A stretch of DNA of 21,763 nt from DATAFF01 sp036257595 (GTDB lineage Bacteria; Pseudomonadota; Alphaproteobacteria; Rhizobiales; Aestuariivirgaceae), in assembly GCA_036257595.1 (NCBI GenBank), contig DATAFF010000117.1:1-21763 (forward strand), written 5' to 3'. The position numbers and the translations under genes are program-made. The notes beneath the pieces are model-generated. The model was not told where the DNA came from. It searched no databases and worked only from the letters and a program-made list of their open reading frames with translations. This document shows, one piece after another, positions 6,247 to 14,711 of this stretch; within the stretch, counting starts at the first letter, position 1, and each line of letters opens with the position of its first letter.

Positions 6247-8358
6247 CCCGGCCGACAGCAACCTGATCGCCTCGTCGCGCTCGAACAGATAGAGCAGATG
6301 GCGCAGCGCCTCGCCGCGCCGGCTCGCCAGCTTGGGGTCACGGGCCAGCACCAGCTCGACATCGTCGCGGGCGGCACTCAGCAGCTCGCCATGCTCGGCA
6401 AGGTCGGCCAGCCGAAAGGCCGGCATGCCGGCCTGACGCGTTCCCAGCACCTCGCCCGATCCCCTAAGCCGCAGATCCTCCTCGGCGATGCGAAAGCCGT
6501 CCTCGGTCTCGCGCATGATCGACAGGCGCGCCTTGGCGGTGTCGCCGAGCGGCCCCTTGTAGATCAGCACACAGGCTGACCGCCCGGGCCCTCGTCCGAC
6601 CCGGCCGCGCAGCTGGTGAAGCTGCGCCAGACCGAAGCGCTCGGCATTCTCGACGATCATGATGGTGGCATCCGGCACATCGACGCCGACCTCGATGACG
6701 GTGGTCGACACCAGGATGGCGATGTCGCCGGATTGAAAGCGGCGCATCACCGCGTCCTTGTCGTCGCCTTTCATGCGGCCATGGACAAGGCCGACGCGGT
6801 CGCCAAAGCGCGCCACCAAAGCGGCGTGACGCTCGACGGCAGCCGCCTCGTCGACGAGCTCGCTCTCCTCGACCAGCGGGCACACCCAATAGGCGCGACC
6901 GCCCTGGGCGATCGCCGCCGCCAGGCGGTCCACCACCTCGCCCAGGCGCTCGAGCGGCATGGTGCGGGTATCGACCGGCTGGCGGCCCGCCGGCTTCTCG
7001 GTGAGACGCGACACGTCCATGTCGCCATAAAGGGTGAGCGCGAGGGTGCGCGGGATCGGGGTCGCGGTCATCACCAGGAGATTGGCGCCCTGGCCGGCCT
7101 TGGCCTGAAGCGCAAGGCGCTGATGGACGCCGAACCGGTGCTGCTCGTCGATCACGGCGAGGCCGAGGTCGTGGAAGCCGACGCTTTCCTGGAACATCGC
7201 ATGGGTGCCGATGGCGATGGTGGTCCGGCCCGAGGCGAGGCGCTCCAGGATGTCCTCGCGACCCTGACCCTTGTCGCGGCCGGTCAGGAGGTCGAGGGTG
7301 ATGCCGCTTGCCAGGGCAAGGGGCTTGAGCCCCTCGAAATGCTGCCGCGCCAGGATATCGGTCGGCGCCATCATGGCGGCCTGGCATCCGGCCTCGGCAC
7401 AGGCCGCCATGGCGAGTAGCGCGACGACGGTCTTGCCCGATCCGACATCGCCCTGGAGGAGGCGGATCATGCGCTGCGGCGCGGCAAGCCCGGCGCGGAT
7501 CTCGTCGATGGCGATAGCCTGCGCGCGGGTCAGCCGGTAGGGCAGGGCGGCAAGGATGCGGCGGGCGAGCCTGCCATCGCCGACAATGGCGCGGCCGCCC
7601 TTGCGGCGCATATGGGCGCGGACCAGGGCGAGCGCCAGCTGATTGGCGAGGAGCTCGTCATAGGCGAGGCGGAGCCTTGCCGGCGACTGCGATCCGGCGC
7701 TGTCCGGCTGCGCCGGGCGATGGATCGCGAGGAGCGCCTCGCTGAGCGAAGGCCAGCCGCGCGCCGCGAGCCAAGCCGGGTCCTGCCATTCAGGGAGGGC
7801 GGGCATCTGGTCGAGAGCGCTGGCAACCGCCCGGGCGAGAACGCGACCCGGCACGCCGGCGCTCAGGGGATAGAGCGGCTCGACCAGGGGCATCCGCTCG
7901 AAGGCAGCCGGGGTGACGACATGGTCGGGATGCACGATCTGGGGGCTGCCGCCGTACCATTCGACGCGGCCCGAGACGAAGCGGGTCTCGCCCTCGGGCA
8001 GGAGGCGGCGAAGCTGGTCGGCGTGAGCATTGAAATAAACGAGGCTCAGGGTTCCGGTCTGGTCGAAGCAGTCGATGCGGTAGGGGGCACGGGGCGCGCG
8101 GCGGGGTTGTGGGCGATGACGGCCGACCGTGACCTCGATGGTGACGATGCCTTCGCCCGGGAGCTCGGCAATGCGGCAGCGACGACGGCGATCGACGGTG
8201 CCGGTCGGCAGATGGAACAGCAGATCGATCAGACGGGCGGTGGCGCCGTGACCGGCATTCGGCCGCAACAGCCGGACCAGCGCATTGTCGAATTTCGGGC
8301 CGATTCCCTTGAGGCCGCTTGCCGAGGCAAAGAGGGGATTGAGGAGACTCGGTCGCAT
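6244..8358 (-). CDS. recG: ATP-dependent DNA helicase RecG
   Basis: RecG is a double-strand DNA translocase that regresses stalled replication forks and unwinds R-loops and D-loops. The 704-residue product matches the family length. An N-terminal wedge/OB-fold region is followed by helicase motifs: Walker A GDVGSGKT (K309), motif II DEQH (D404-H407), MTATPIPRTLALTLYGD, and motif VI QLRGRVGRG. The frame extends upstream to 8547, but the ATG at 8358 gives the typical MRPSLLNPLF start, has GAAGAGG about 6 bases before it, and does not run into sdhE; the extra 63 residues show no conservation I can recognise. It is divergent from sdhE-mfd and convergent with the TPR-SPOR gene. Confidence 0.96.
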   Translation of the reverse strand: MRPSLLNPLFASASGLKGIGPKFDNALVRLLRPNAGHGATARLIDLLFHLPTGTVDRRRRCRIAELPGEGIVTIEVTVGRHRPQPRRAPRAPYRIDCFDQTGTLSLVYFNAHADQLRRLLPEGETRFVSGRVEWYGGSPQIVHPDHVVTPAAFERMPLVEPLYPLSAGVPGRVLARAVASALDQMPALPEWQDPAWLAARGWPSLSEALLAIHRPAQPDSAGSQSPARLRLAYDELLANQLALALVRAHMRRKGGRAIVGDGRLARRILAALPYRLTRAQAIAIDEIRAGLAAPQRMIRLLQGDVGSGKTVVALLAMAACAEAGCQAAMMAPTDILARQHFEGLKPLALASGITLDLLTGRDKGQGREDILERLASGRTTIAIGTHAMFQESVGFHDLGLAVIDEQHRFGVHQRLALQAKAGQGANLLVMTATPIPRTLALTLYGDMDVSRLTEKPAGRQPVDTRTMPLERLGEVVDRLAAAIAQGGRAYWVCPLVEESELVDEAAAVERHAALVARFGDRVGLVHGRMKGDDKDAVMRRFQSGDIAILVSTTVIEVGVDVPDATIMIVENAERFGLAQLHQLRGRVGRGPGRSACVLIYKGPLGDTAKARLSIMRETEDGFRIAEEDLRLRGSGEVLGTRQAGMPAFRLADLAEHGELLSAARDDVELVLARDPKLASRRGEALRHLLYLFERDEAIRLLSAG

Positions 8359-8458
8359 GGTCGCCTCTTCATGACCGGGCTTGACTTGCCGATCCAGTGT
8401 TTTATGCGTTGCCGCCTCGCAGGCTCCCGCTTCGGGGGCGATGGAATGGCCCGAGCGC
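8359..8458. promoter_or_regulatory. Divergent recG / sdhE promoter region
   Basis: This 100-bp gap separates two divergent starts. On the plus strand TTGACT (8381-8386) and TATGCG (8403-8408) are spaced by 16 bp and make a plausible sigma-70 promoter for sdhE-mfd. On the minus strand only the GAAGAGG ribosome binding site of recG (about 8364-8370) stands out. Confidence 0.4.
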
Positions 8459-8749
8459 ATGAACGACAACCTTGGCGAGATCGAAACGCGGCGCCGGCGG
8501 CTGCTGTGGCGGGCGATGCATCGCGGCATGCGCGAACTCGATCTCATGCTCGGGGGTTTCGCCGAGATGCGGCTGCAAGGGATGAACGAGAACGAGCTTG
8601 CCGAATTCGAGGAGATCGTGGCAAGCGCCGACAGCGAGCTTCATGACTGGCTCATCGGCGGCGTCCCGGTGCCGCAGGAGCGGCTGACCCCCGTCATGGC
8701 CGCATTGCTGGCCTACCATCCGCCGCGCGGGGATCACTCCAGAGCATGA
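8459..8749 (+). CDS. sdhE: FAD assembly factor SdhE (DUF339)
   Basis: SdhE (Sdh5 in mitochondria) promotes covalent attachment of FAD to the SdhA subunit of succinate dehydrogenase. The 96-residue product contains the family's RRRR-LLWRAMHRG segment and the RGxxE motif (R22-G23-M24-R25-E26), then DLMLGGF and ENELAEFEEI, as expected. I chose the ATG at 8459 because it leaves the usual short lead before the RRRR segment; an in-frame ATG at 8441 would add six residues, and neither has a good ribosome binding site. The stop overlaps the mfd start by ATGA. A gene for SdhE between recG and mfd is a common alphaproteobacterial arrangement. Confidence 0.93.
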   Translation: MNDNLGEIETRRRRLLWRAMHRGMRELDLMLGGFAEMRLQGMNENELAEFEEIVASADSELHDWLIGGVPVPQERLTPVMAALLAYHPPRGDHSRA

Positions 8750-11700
8750 AGCCTGTCGATCTCACCAAGGCGCTGTCGATGCCGCTGCGAACGGTCATTT
8801 CCGGCGCGCCGGAAGGCCTCGATGCGCTGATCCTCTCGGAGCTTGCCCGCGCCGCCTCGCCGAAGCCGATCCTGCATCTGGCGCGCGACGATCATCGACT
8901 TGCCATTCTCGCCGATGCGCTCGCCTTCTTTGCGCCAGACATCGAGGTGCTGGAGCTCCCGGCCTGGGACTGCCTGCCCTATGACAGGGTGTCGCCGGCC
9001 TCGCGGCTGGTCGCCACCCGGCTGGCGACCCTGGCGCGGCTCCTGAACGACCCGCCGACCCGGCCACGGCTGGTGCTCAGCACCGTCAATGCGGCGATCC
9101 AGCGGGTGCCGCCGACGGCGGCGATCACGGCGGCGAGCTTTCATGCGCTTCCCGGCAACCGGGTGCCGATGGAGCAGTTGCTGACGTTCCTCCAGGAGAG
9201 CGGCTTCTCGCGCAGCGGCACGGTGGTCGACCCCGGCGATTTCGCGGTGCGCGGCGGCATCATCGATCTCTACCCGCCCGGGGCCGAGCAGCCGGTCCGC
9301 CTCGATTTCTTCGGCGACATTCTCGAATCGATCCGGACCTTCGATCCCGACTCGCAGCGCACGACCGGGCAGCTGCATCGGCTGACCATCGATCCGGCCA
9401 ATGAGGTGATGCTCAACGAGGCGACGATCGCGCGGTTTCGCACCGGCTATGCCGCGGCCTTTCCCGGCGCCTCGCTCGCCGACCCGCTCTACGAGGCGGT
9501 ATCGGCGGGTCGGCGCTATCCCGGCATGGAGCACTGGCTGCCGCTGTTCTACGACAAGCTCGCGACGATATTCGACTATCTCCCCGATGTGCCGCTGACC
9601 TTCGACCAACTTACCGAAGAGGCGCTGGCGTCGCGGCGGGAGGAGATCGAGGAATATTATGCCGCGCGCATCGAGGCAAAGTCGCGGGAGAATTTCGGGG
9701 CGCCGCCCTACAACCCGCTGAAGCCGGATCGGCTCTATCTCGCCGGCGAGGAGGTCGCCGACAGCCTGCAGTCGCGCCCGGTGTTCCAGCTGACGCCGTT
9801 CGAGGTTCCGGAGACGGCGGCGACCCGGGTGATGTCGGTCGGCGGCCGCCAGGGGCGCAGCTTCGCGGCCGAGCGGGCGGAGCCCGGGCGCAATGTCTAT
9901 CAGGCGGTGAAGCTGCATGCCGAGGCGGTGCGCAAGGCCGGCAAGCGTGTGCTGATCGCCGCCTGGTCGGAAGGGGCGCGCGACCGGCTCGAGACCATCC
10001 TGCGCGACCATGAGGTGTCGCCGATGGCGGTGGTGCGCAACTGGGCCGAGGCGCTGGCGGCGCCGAAGGATGTCGTCTGCCTCGTGGTGCTCGGACTCGA
10101 AAGCGGGTTCGAGACCGAGGATTTCGCCATTATCGGCGAGCAGGACATTCTCGGCGACCGGCTGGTCAGGCGGGCACGGCGCCATCGCAAGGCCACCGAC
10201 TTCATCGCCGAGCTGCAGAGCCTGACGCCGGGCGACCTCGTCGTCCATGTCGAGCACGGCATCGGCCGTTTCGAGGGCCTCAAGGTCATCGACGTCCAGG
10301 GTGCGCCGCATGACTGCCTGCATCTGTCCTATGCCGGCGGCGACCGGCTGTTCCTGCCGGTGGAGAATATCGAGCTCGTCTCGCGCTTCGGATCGGACGA
10401 GGCAGGCGTCCAGCTCGACCGGCTCGGCACCGGCGCCTGGCAGGCCCGCAAATCGAAGCTCAAGGAGCGGGTGCGGGAGATCGCCGACGAGCTCATCCGC
10501 ACCGCGGCCGCCCGGCAGCTCCGCCCGGGCGAGGTGCTGGCGCCGCCCGACGGGCTCTATGACGAGTTCTGCGCCCGCTTCCCCTATGAGGAGACCGAGG
10601 ATCAGCTCACCGCCATCCAGGCGGTGCTGCAGGATCTGCAATCGGGGCGGCCGATGGATCGGCTGATCTGCGGCGATGTCGGCTTCGGCAAGACCGAGGT
10701 GGCGCTGCGCACCGCCTTCGTTGCCGCGATGGCCGGCAAGCAGGTGGCGGTGGTGGTGCCGACGACGCTGCTGGCGCGGCAGCATTATGCCACCTTCGGC
10801 GAGCGCTTCCGTGATCTGCCGATCAAGATCGCCCATGCATCGCGGCTCACCCCGCGAAAAGAGCTAATCGCCGCCAAGGCGGGAATGGCCTCGGGCGACA
10901 TCGACATCGCGGTCGGGACGCATGCGCTGCTGACCGGCGATGCCAAGTTCCGCGCGCTCGGTCTTCTGGTGATCGACGAGGAGCAGCATTTCGGCGTCAA
11001 GCACAAGGAGCGCCTGAAGGAGCTCAGGGCGAATGTCCATGTGCTCACCCTCACCGCGACACCGATCCCGCGCACCCTGCAGCTGGCATTGTCGGGGGTC
11101 AGGGAACTGTCGCTCATCACCACGCCGCCGCTCGACCGGCTGGCGATCAGGACCTTCATCTCCCCCTTCGACCCGGTGATCATCCGCGAGCACCTGCTGC
11201 GCGAGCTCTATCGCGGCGGTCAGAGCTTCTTCGTCGTGCCGCGGATCGCCGATCTCAAGGACATGGCCGAGTTCCTGAAGACACAGGTGCCGGAGGTCAA
11301 ATTCGCCATCGCCCATGGCCGGCTGGCGGCGACCGAGCTCGACGATGTGATGACGGCGTTCTACGAGCGCAAATATGACGTGCTGCTCGCCACCACCATC
11401 ATCGAGTCGGGGCTCGACATTCCGAGCGCCAACACCCTCATCGTCCACCGCTCCGACATGTTCGGCCTGGCACAGCTCTACCAGCTGCGCGGCCGGGTCG
11501 GGCGCTCGAAGCAGCGGGCCTATGCACTGCTGACAGTGCCGCCGAGCAAGCCGCTGACGGCGGCCGCCGAGAAGCGCCTCAAGGTGCTGCAGTCGCTCGA
11601 CTCGCTCGGGGCCGGCTTTTCGCTGGCGAGCCACGACCTCGACATTCGTGGCGCCGGCAATCTCCTGGGCGAGGAGCAGTCGGGCCATATCAAGGAGGTC

Positions 11701-12234
11701 GGTTTCGAGCTGTACCAGGCGATGCTGGAGGAGGCGGTGGCAAGCCTGCGCAGCGGCGGCAAGGAGGTGCTGGAGGAAGGCTCCTGGTCGCCGCAGATCA
11801 ATATCGGCACGGCGGTGCTGATCCCCGAGACCTTCATCCCCGATCTGCAGGTCCGGCTCGGCATCTATCGGCGGCTGGCCGATGTCGAGACCCAGGCCGA
11901 TCTGGACGGCTTTGCCGCCGAGCTTGCCGACCGGTTCGGCCGGCTGCCGGAGGAGGTGCGCCATCTTCTCGAAGTGGTGGCGATCAAGCTGATGTGCCGC
12001 GCCGCCAATGTGGCGAGCATCGATGCCGGCCCGAAAGGCGCGCTGATCGGCCTGCGCGATGGGCGGTTCGCCAATCCGGAGGCGCTGGTCCAGTGGATCA
12101 CGTCCCAACGGTCGCGCGCCAAGCTCAGGCCGGACATGAAGATCGTGATCATGCGGGATTGGGACAGCCCGGAGCAGCGGCTCAAGGGGTCGCGCCAGAT
12201 CATGGGCGATCTCGTCAAGCTCGCCACAGTGTGA
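8746..12234 (+). CDS. mfd: Transcription-repair coupling factor Mfd
   Basis: Mfd pushes stalled RNA polymerase off DNA lesions and recruits UvrA to the site. The 1162-residue length is typical. The order of domains is the UvrB-like N-terminal module (about 1-350), the RNA polymerase interaction domain (about 490-560, with GDLVVHVEHGIGRFEGL), the RecG-like translocase (Walker A GDVGFGKTE with K649, motif II DEEQH at 744-748, TATPIPRTLQLALSG, and LRGRVGRSKQRAYALL), then the C-terminal D7 domain (FIPDLQVRLGIYRRLAD onward). It shares its translocase family with RecG, encoded next door on the other strand. The ATG overlaps the sdhE stop, so the two are probably translationally coupled. Confidence 0.98.
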   Translation: MKPVDLTKALSMPLRTVISGAPEGLDALILSELARAASPKPILHLARDDHRLAILADALAFFAPDIEVLELPAWDCLPYDRVSPASRLVATRLATLARLLNDPPTRPRLVLSTVNAAIQRVPPTAAITAASFHALPGNRVPMEQLLTFLQESGFSRSGTVVDPGDFAVRGGIIDLYPPGAEQPVRLDFFGDILESIRTFDPDSQRTTGQLHRLTIDPANEVMLNEATIARFRTGYAAAFPGASLADPLYEAVSAGRRYPGMEHWLPLFYDKLATIFDYLPDVPLTFDQLTEEALASRREEIEEYYAARIEAKSRENFGAPPYNPLKPDRLYLAGEEVADSLQSRPVFQLTPFEVPETAATRVMSVGGRQGRSFAAERAEPGRNVYQAVKLHAEAVRKAGKRVLIAAWSEGARDRLETILRDHEVSPMAVVRNWAEALAAPKDVVCLVVLGLESGFETEDFAIIGEQDILGDRLVRRARRHRKATDFIAELQSLTPGDLVVHVEHGIGRFEGLKVIDVQGAPHDCLHLSYAGGDRLFLPVENIELVSRFGSDEAGVQLDRLGTGAWQARKSKLKERVREIADELIRTAAARQLRPGEVLAPPDGLYDEFCARFPYEETEDQLTAIQAVLQDLQSGRPMDRLICGDVGFGKTEVALRTAFVAAMAGKQVAVVVPTTLLARQHYATFGERFRDLPIKIAHASRLTPRKELIAAKAGMASGDIDIAVGTHALLTGDAKFRALGLLVIDEEQHFGVKHKERLKELRANVHVLTLTATPIPRTLQLALSGVRELSLITTPPLDRLAIRTFISPFDPVIIREHLLRELYRGGQSFFVVPRIADLKDMAEFLKTQVPEVKFAIAHGRLAATELDDVMTAFYERKYDVLLATTIIESGLDIPSANTLIVHRSDMFGLAQLYQLRGRVGRSKQRAYALLTVPPSKPLTAAAEKRLKVLQSLDSLGAGFSLASHDLDIRGAGNLLGEEQSGHIKEVGFELYQAMLEEAVASLRSGGKEVLEEGSWSPQINIGTAVLIPETFIPDLQVRLGIYRRLADVETQADLDGFAAELADRFGRLPEEVRHLLEVVAIKLMCRAANVASIDAGPKGALIGLRDGRFANPEALVQWITSQRSRAKLRPDMKIVIMRDWDSPEQRLKGSRQIMGDLVKLATV

Positions 12235-12421
12235 CCGGCCGAGCGTGGAAAAATGCATCAATGTCGCAGAATTACCACATTTTCTGTTGAGTTTGCGCAA
12301 CACTTCTTTCAATTTCGTGCCGCGAGGCGTATGACAGCCGGCCGAAGGGTCGGACCGGGCTTGTTGCCCATGACCGCTCGCGGGTGCTCAGCAGCTGGGG
12401 TGAACGGGGACGTCGTCGGGT
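12235..12421 (+). promoter_or_regulatory. Intergenic region before ntrY
   Basis: This 187-bp gap separates mfd from ntrY. The stretch 12249-12316 is clearly AT-richer than its surroundings and contains the palindrome TTGCGCAA (12293-12300) and the inverted repeat CAGAA-N10-TTCTG just before it. TTGAGT (12287-12292) with CAATTT (12310-12315) is a weak candidate promoter. I see no strong sigma-54 element. Confidence 0.3.
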
Positions 12422-14707
12422 ATGTCGGTGGCGCTGAACAATGAGGAGCTGACGGTTCGCCGGGATCGGCGCGGCCTCCTCGCACGCATCGACCCGGGCA
12501 AGGCGTCCTGGCCGACGCGGTTCGGCCTGCCGCTGGTGCTGCTGTCGGTGATGAGCGGGCTCGCGACCTTCGTCATCCTGACCGGTCTCACCTCGCTCCA
12601 GCCGTCGCGCGAGATCGTCATTCTCTTCCTGGCGCTCAACGGCGTGCTGGTCGCGCTGATGGCGCTGTTGATCGGCTGGCAGGTCTGGGGCCTGCTGTCG
12701 GCCCGCCGCCAGCAGCTTGCCGGCTCCGGCCTCCATGTGCGGATCGTGGCGCTGCTCAGCCTGTTCGCAGCGGTGCCGGCGCTGGTCGTGGCGGTGTTCG
12801 CGACGGTGACGCTCAATCGCGGCCTCGATGCCTGGTTCTCGGAGCGCACCCGCAACATCGTGAACCGCGCCGAGAGCGTCGCCGAGGCCTATATTGCCGA
12901 GCAGGGCGAGGTGGCGCGCGGCGATATCGTGTTCATTGCCCAGGATCTGTCGCAGCAGAAAGACCTGTTCGACAATGACCGGCCGACCTTCATTCGCCGG
13001 CTTGCCACCCATGCGGCGTTCCGCAGCCTGTCCGGCGCCTTCGTGATCGATGCGGCGCACAAGCGCGTCGATGCAAGCGCCACGGCCAATCCGCAGATCA
13101 CCTTCCGGCCGCCCGACTCGACCATGCTCGAGACCGCCAAGGAGGGCAAGCTCGTGCTGATCGGGCCGGCCGACGGGGGCAATGTGATCCGCGCACTGAT
13201 CAAGTTGGACAACTTTCCCAATCACTTCCTCTATGTCTATCGGCTGGTCAATCCCTCGGTGGTCGAGCAGCTGGAGAAGGCGCGCGAGGAGAAGCTCGAA
13301 TACGACCGGCTGCTCAATCAGCGGGCCGGACTGCAGGTCACCTTCGCGCTGCTCTATTCGGGGCTTGCCTGCATCTTCCTGCTGGCCGCCATCTGGCTGG
13401 GCCTGTGGTTCGCCAACCGCCTGGCCAATCCGATCGCCGGGCTGGTGGCGGCGGCACGCCAGGTCTCGGAGGGCGATCTCGATGCCAAGGTGCCGGTGGC
13501 GCCGGGCACCGGCGACCTCGCGACCTTGACCTCGACCTTCAACAGCATGACGAGCCAGCTCAAGTCGCAGCATGACGACCTGATGTCGGCCAATCTCCTG
13601 CTCGATGCCCGCCGCCGCTTCACCGAGGCGGTGCTCGCCGGGGTCAGCGCCGGCGTGATCGGCCTCGATGCGGCGACGCGCATCACCCTTGCCAATCGCA
13701 GCGCCTCGCAGCTTCTCGGCATCAATCTCGAGCGCATGACGGGCCAGCCCTTCGAGGGCGCGGTCGAGCCGATGGCCGGGGTCCTGCGCCAGGCGATGGC
13801 CAAGCTCTCCGGCACGGCGGTCGGCCAGGTCAATATGCGGGTCGAGGGCCAGGAGCGGAACTTCGTGGTGCGGGTCACCACCGAGCGCTCGAGCGAGGAC
13901 GAGCATGGCTATGTGGTGACCTTCGACGACATCACCGAGCTGGTGTCGGCGCAGCGCAACTCGGCCTGGGCCGACATCGCGCGGCGGATCGCCCATGAAA
14001 TCAAGAACCCACTGACCCCGATTCAGCTGTCGGCGGAGCGGCTCAAGCGGAAATATTCGGCCGAGATCAAAAGCGACCCGCAGATCTTCGAGCAATGCAC
14101 CTCGACGATCATCCGCCAGGTCGGCGACATCGGGCGGATGGTGGACGAGTTCTCATCCTTCGCCCGGATGCCGGCGGCCCAGCTCGAGACGGAAGATCTC
14201 GGCGAGGTGGTGCGGCAGGCGCTGGTGTTGCAGCGGGTGAGCGCGAGCAATATCGAATACGCGACGAGCGTGCCGGAGACCGGACCAATGATCGGGATCG
14301 ACCGGCGGCTGGTCGCCCAGGCGGTCACCAATCTCGTCAAGAATGCCGGCGAGGCGATCGAGGCGCGCTTGCAGAGCGAGCCGGGTGGCAAGGGGCATAT
14401 CCGCGTCGTGATCCGCGAGCTCGAAGACCAGATCCATGTCGATGTGATGGATGACGGCATCGGGCTGCCCAAGGAAAACCGCTCGCGGCTGACCGAGCCC
14501 TATGTGACGACGCGCGAGAAGGGCACGGGACTGGGACTGGCAATCGTCAAGCGCATCATGGAGGAGCACGGGGGCCGGGTAACGCTCGGGGATGCGCCGG
14601 ATGATTTCTTCGGGGGAAAGGGTGCGCTGGTGCGGCTGATCTTTCCACGCGACTCCGGGGGATCGGTGGCACGGGCGGCCGAACAGGTGGAAACTGTAGG
14701 GGCTTGA
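12422..14707 (+). CDS. ntrY: Sensor histidine kinase NtrY
   Basis: NtrY is the membrane sensor of the NtrYX two-component system, linked in alphaproteobacteria to nitrogen metabolism, redox/oxygen response and envelope functions. The 761-residue product has three N-terminal membrane helices (roughly residues 36-62, 65-95 and 108-130), a periplasmic part and a fourth helix near 305-328. A HAMP domain follows (about 328-382, FANRLANPIAGL), then a PAS domain (about 397-500), the dimerisation box AHEIKNPLTP with the phospho-acceptor H525, and an ATPase domain with the N box NLVKN (N641), DDGIGLP and GTGLGLAIVKRI. The ATG at 12422 is the first in frame with a plausible N-terminus. ntrB and ntrC, which often precede ntrY, are absent here; mfd precedes instead. 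ntrX follows after 4 bp. Confidence 0.96.
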   Translation: MSVALNNEELTVRRDRRGLLARIDPGKASWPTRFGLPLVLLSVMSGLATFVILTGLTSLQPSREIVILFLALNGVLVALMALLIGWQVWGLLSARRQQLAGSGLHVRIVALLSLFAAVPALVVAVFATVTLNRGLDAWFSERTRNIVNRAESVAEAYIAEQGEVARGDIVFIAQDLSQQKDLFDNDRPTFIRRLATHAAFRSLSGAFVIDAAHKRVDASATANPQITFRPPDSTMLETAKEGKLVLIGPADGGNVIRALIKLDNFPNHFLYVYRLVNPSVVEQLEKAREEKLEYDRLLNQRAGLQVTFALLYSGLACIFLLAAIWLGLWFANRLANPIAGLVAAARQVSEGDLDAKVPVAPGTGDLATLTSTFNSMTSQLKSQHDDLMSANLLLDARRRFTEAVLAGVSAGVIGLDAATRITLANRSASQLLGINLERMTGQPFEGAVEPMAGVLRQAMAKLSGTAVGQVNMRVEGQERNFVVRVTTERSSEDEHGYVVTFDDITELVSAQRNSAWADIARRIAHEIKNPLTPIQLSAERLKRKYSAEIKSDPQIFEQCTSTIIRQVGDIGRMVDEFSSFARMPAAQLETEDLGEVVRQALVLQRVSASNIEYATSVPETGPMIGIDRRLVAQAVTNLVKNAGEAIEARLQSEPGGKGHIRVVIRELEDQIHVDVMDDGIGLPKENRSRLTEPYVTTREKGTGLGLAIVKRIMEEHGGRVTLGDAPDDFFGGKGALVRLIFPRDSGGSVARAAEQVETVGA

Positions 14708-14711
14708 AACG

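Noticed and set aside
8359..8547. Longer RecG start on the minus strand
   Set aside because: It would overlap sdhE; the extra 63 residues look non-coding, and the ATG at 8358 has a good ribosome binding site.
8734..10836. 700-codon open frame on the minus strand across mfd
   Set aside because: It is antisense to well-conserved Mfd motifs and has no domain of its own.
12272..14095. 607-codon open frame on the minus strand across ntrY
   Set aside because: It is antisense to NtrY, rich in Arg/Gln/His, with no protein-like features.
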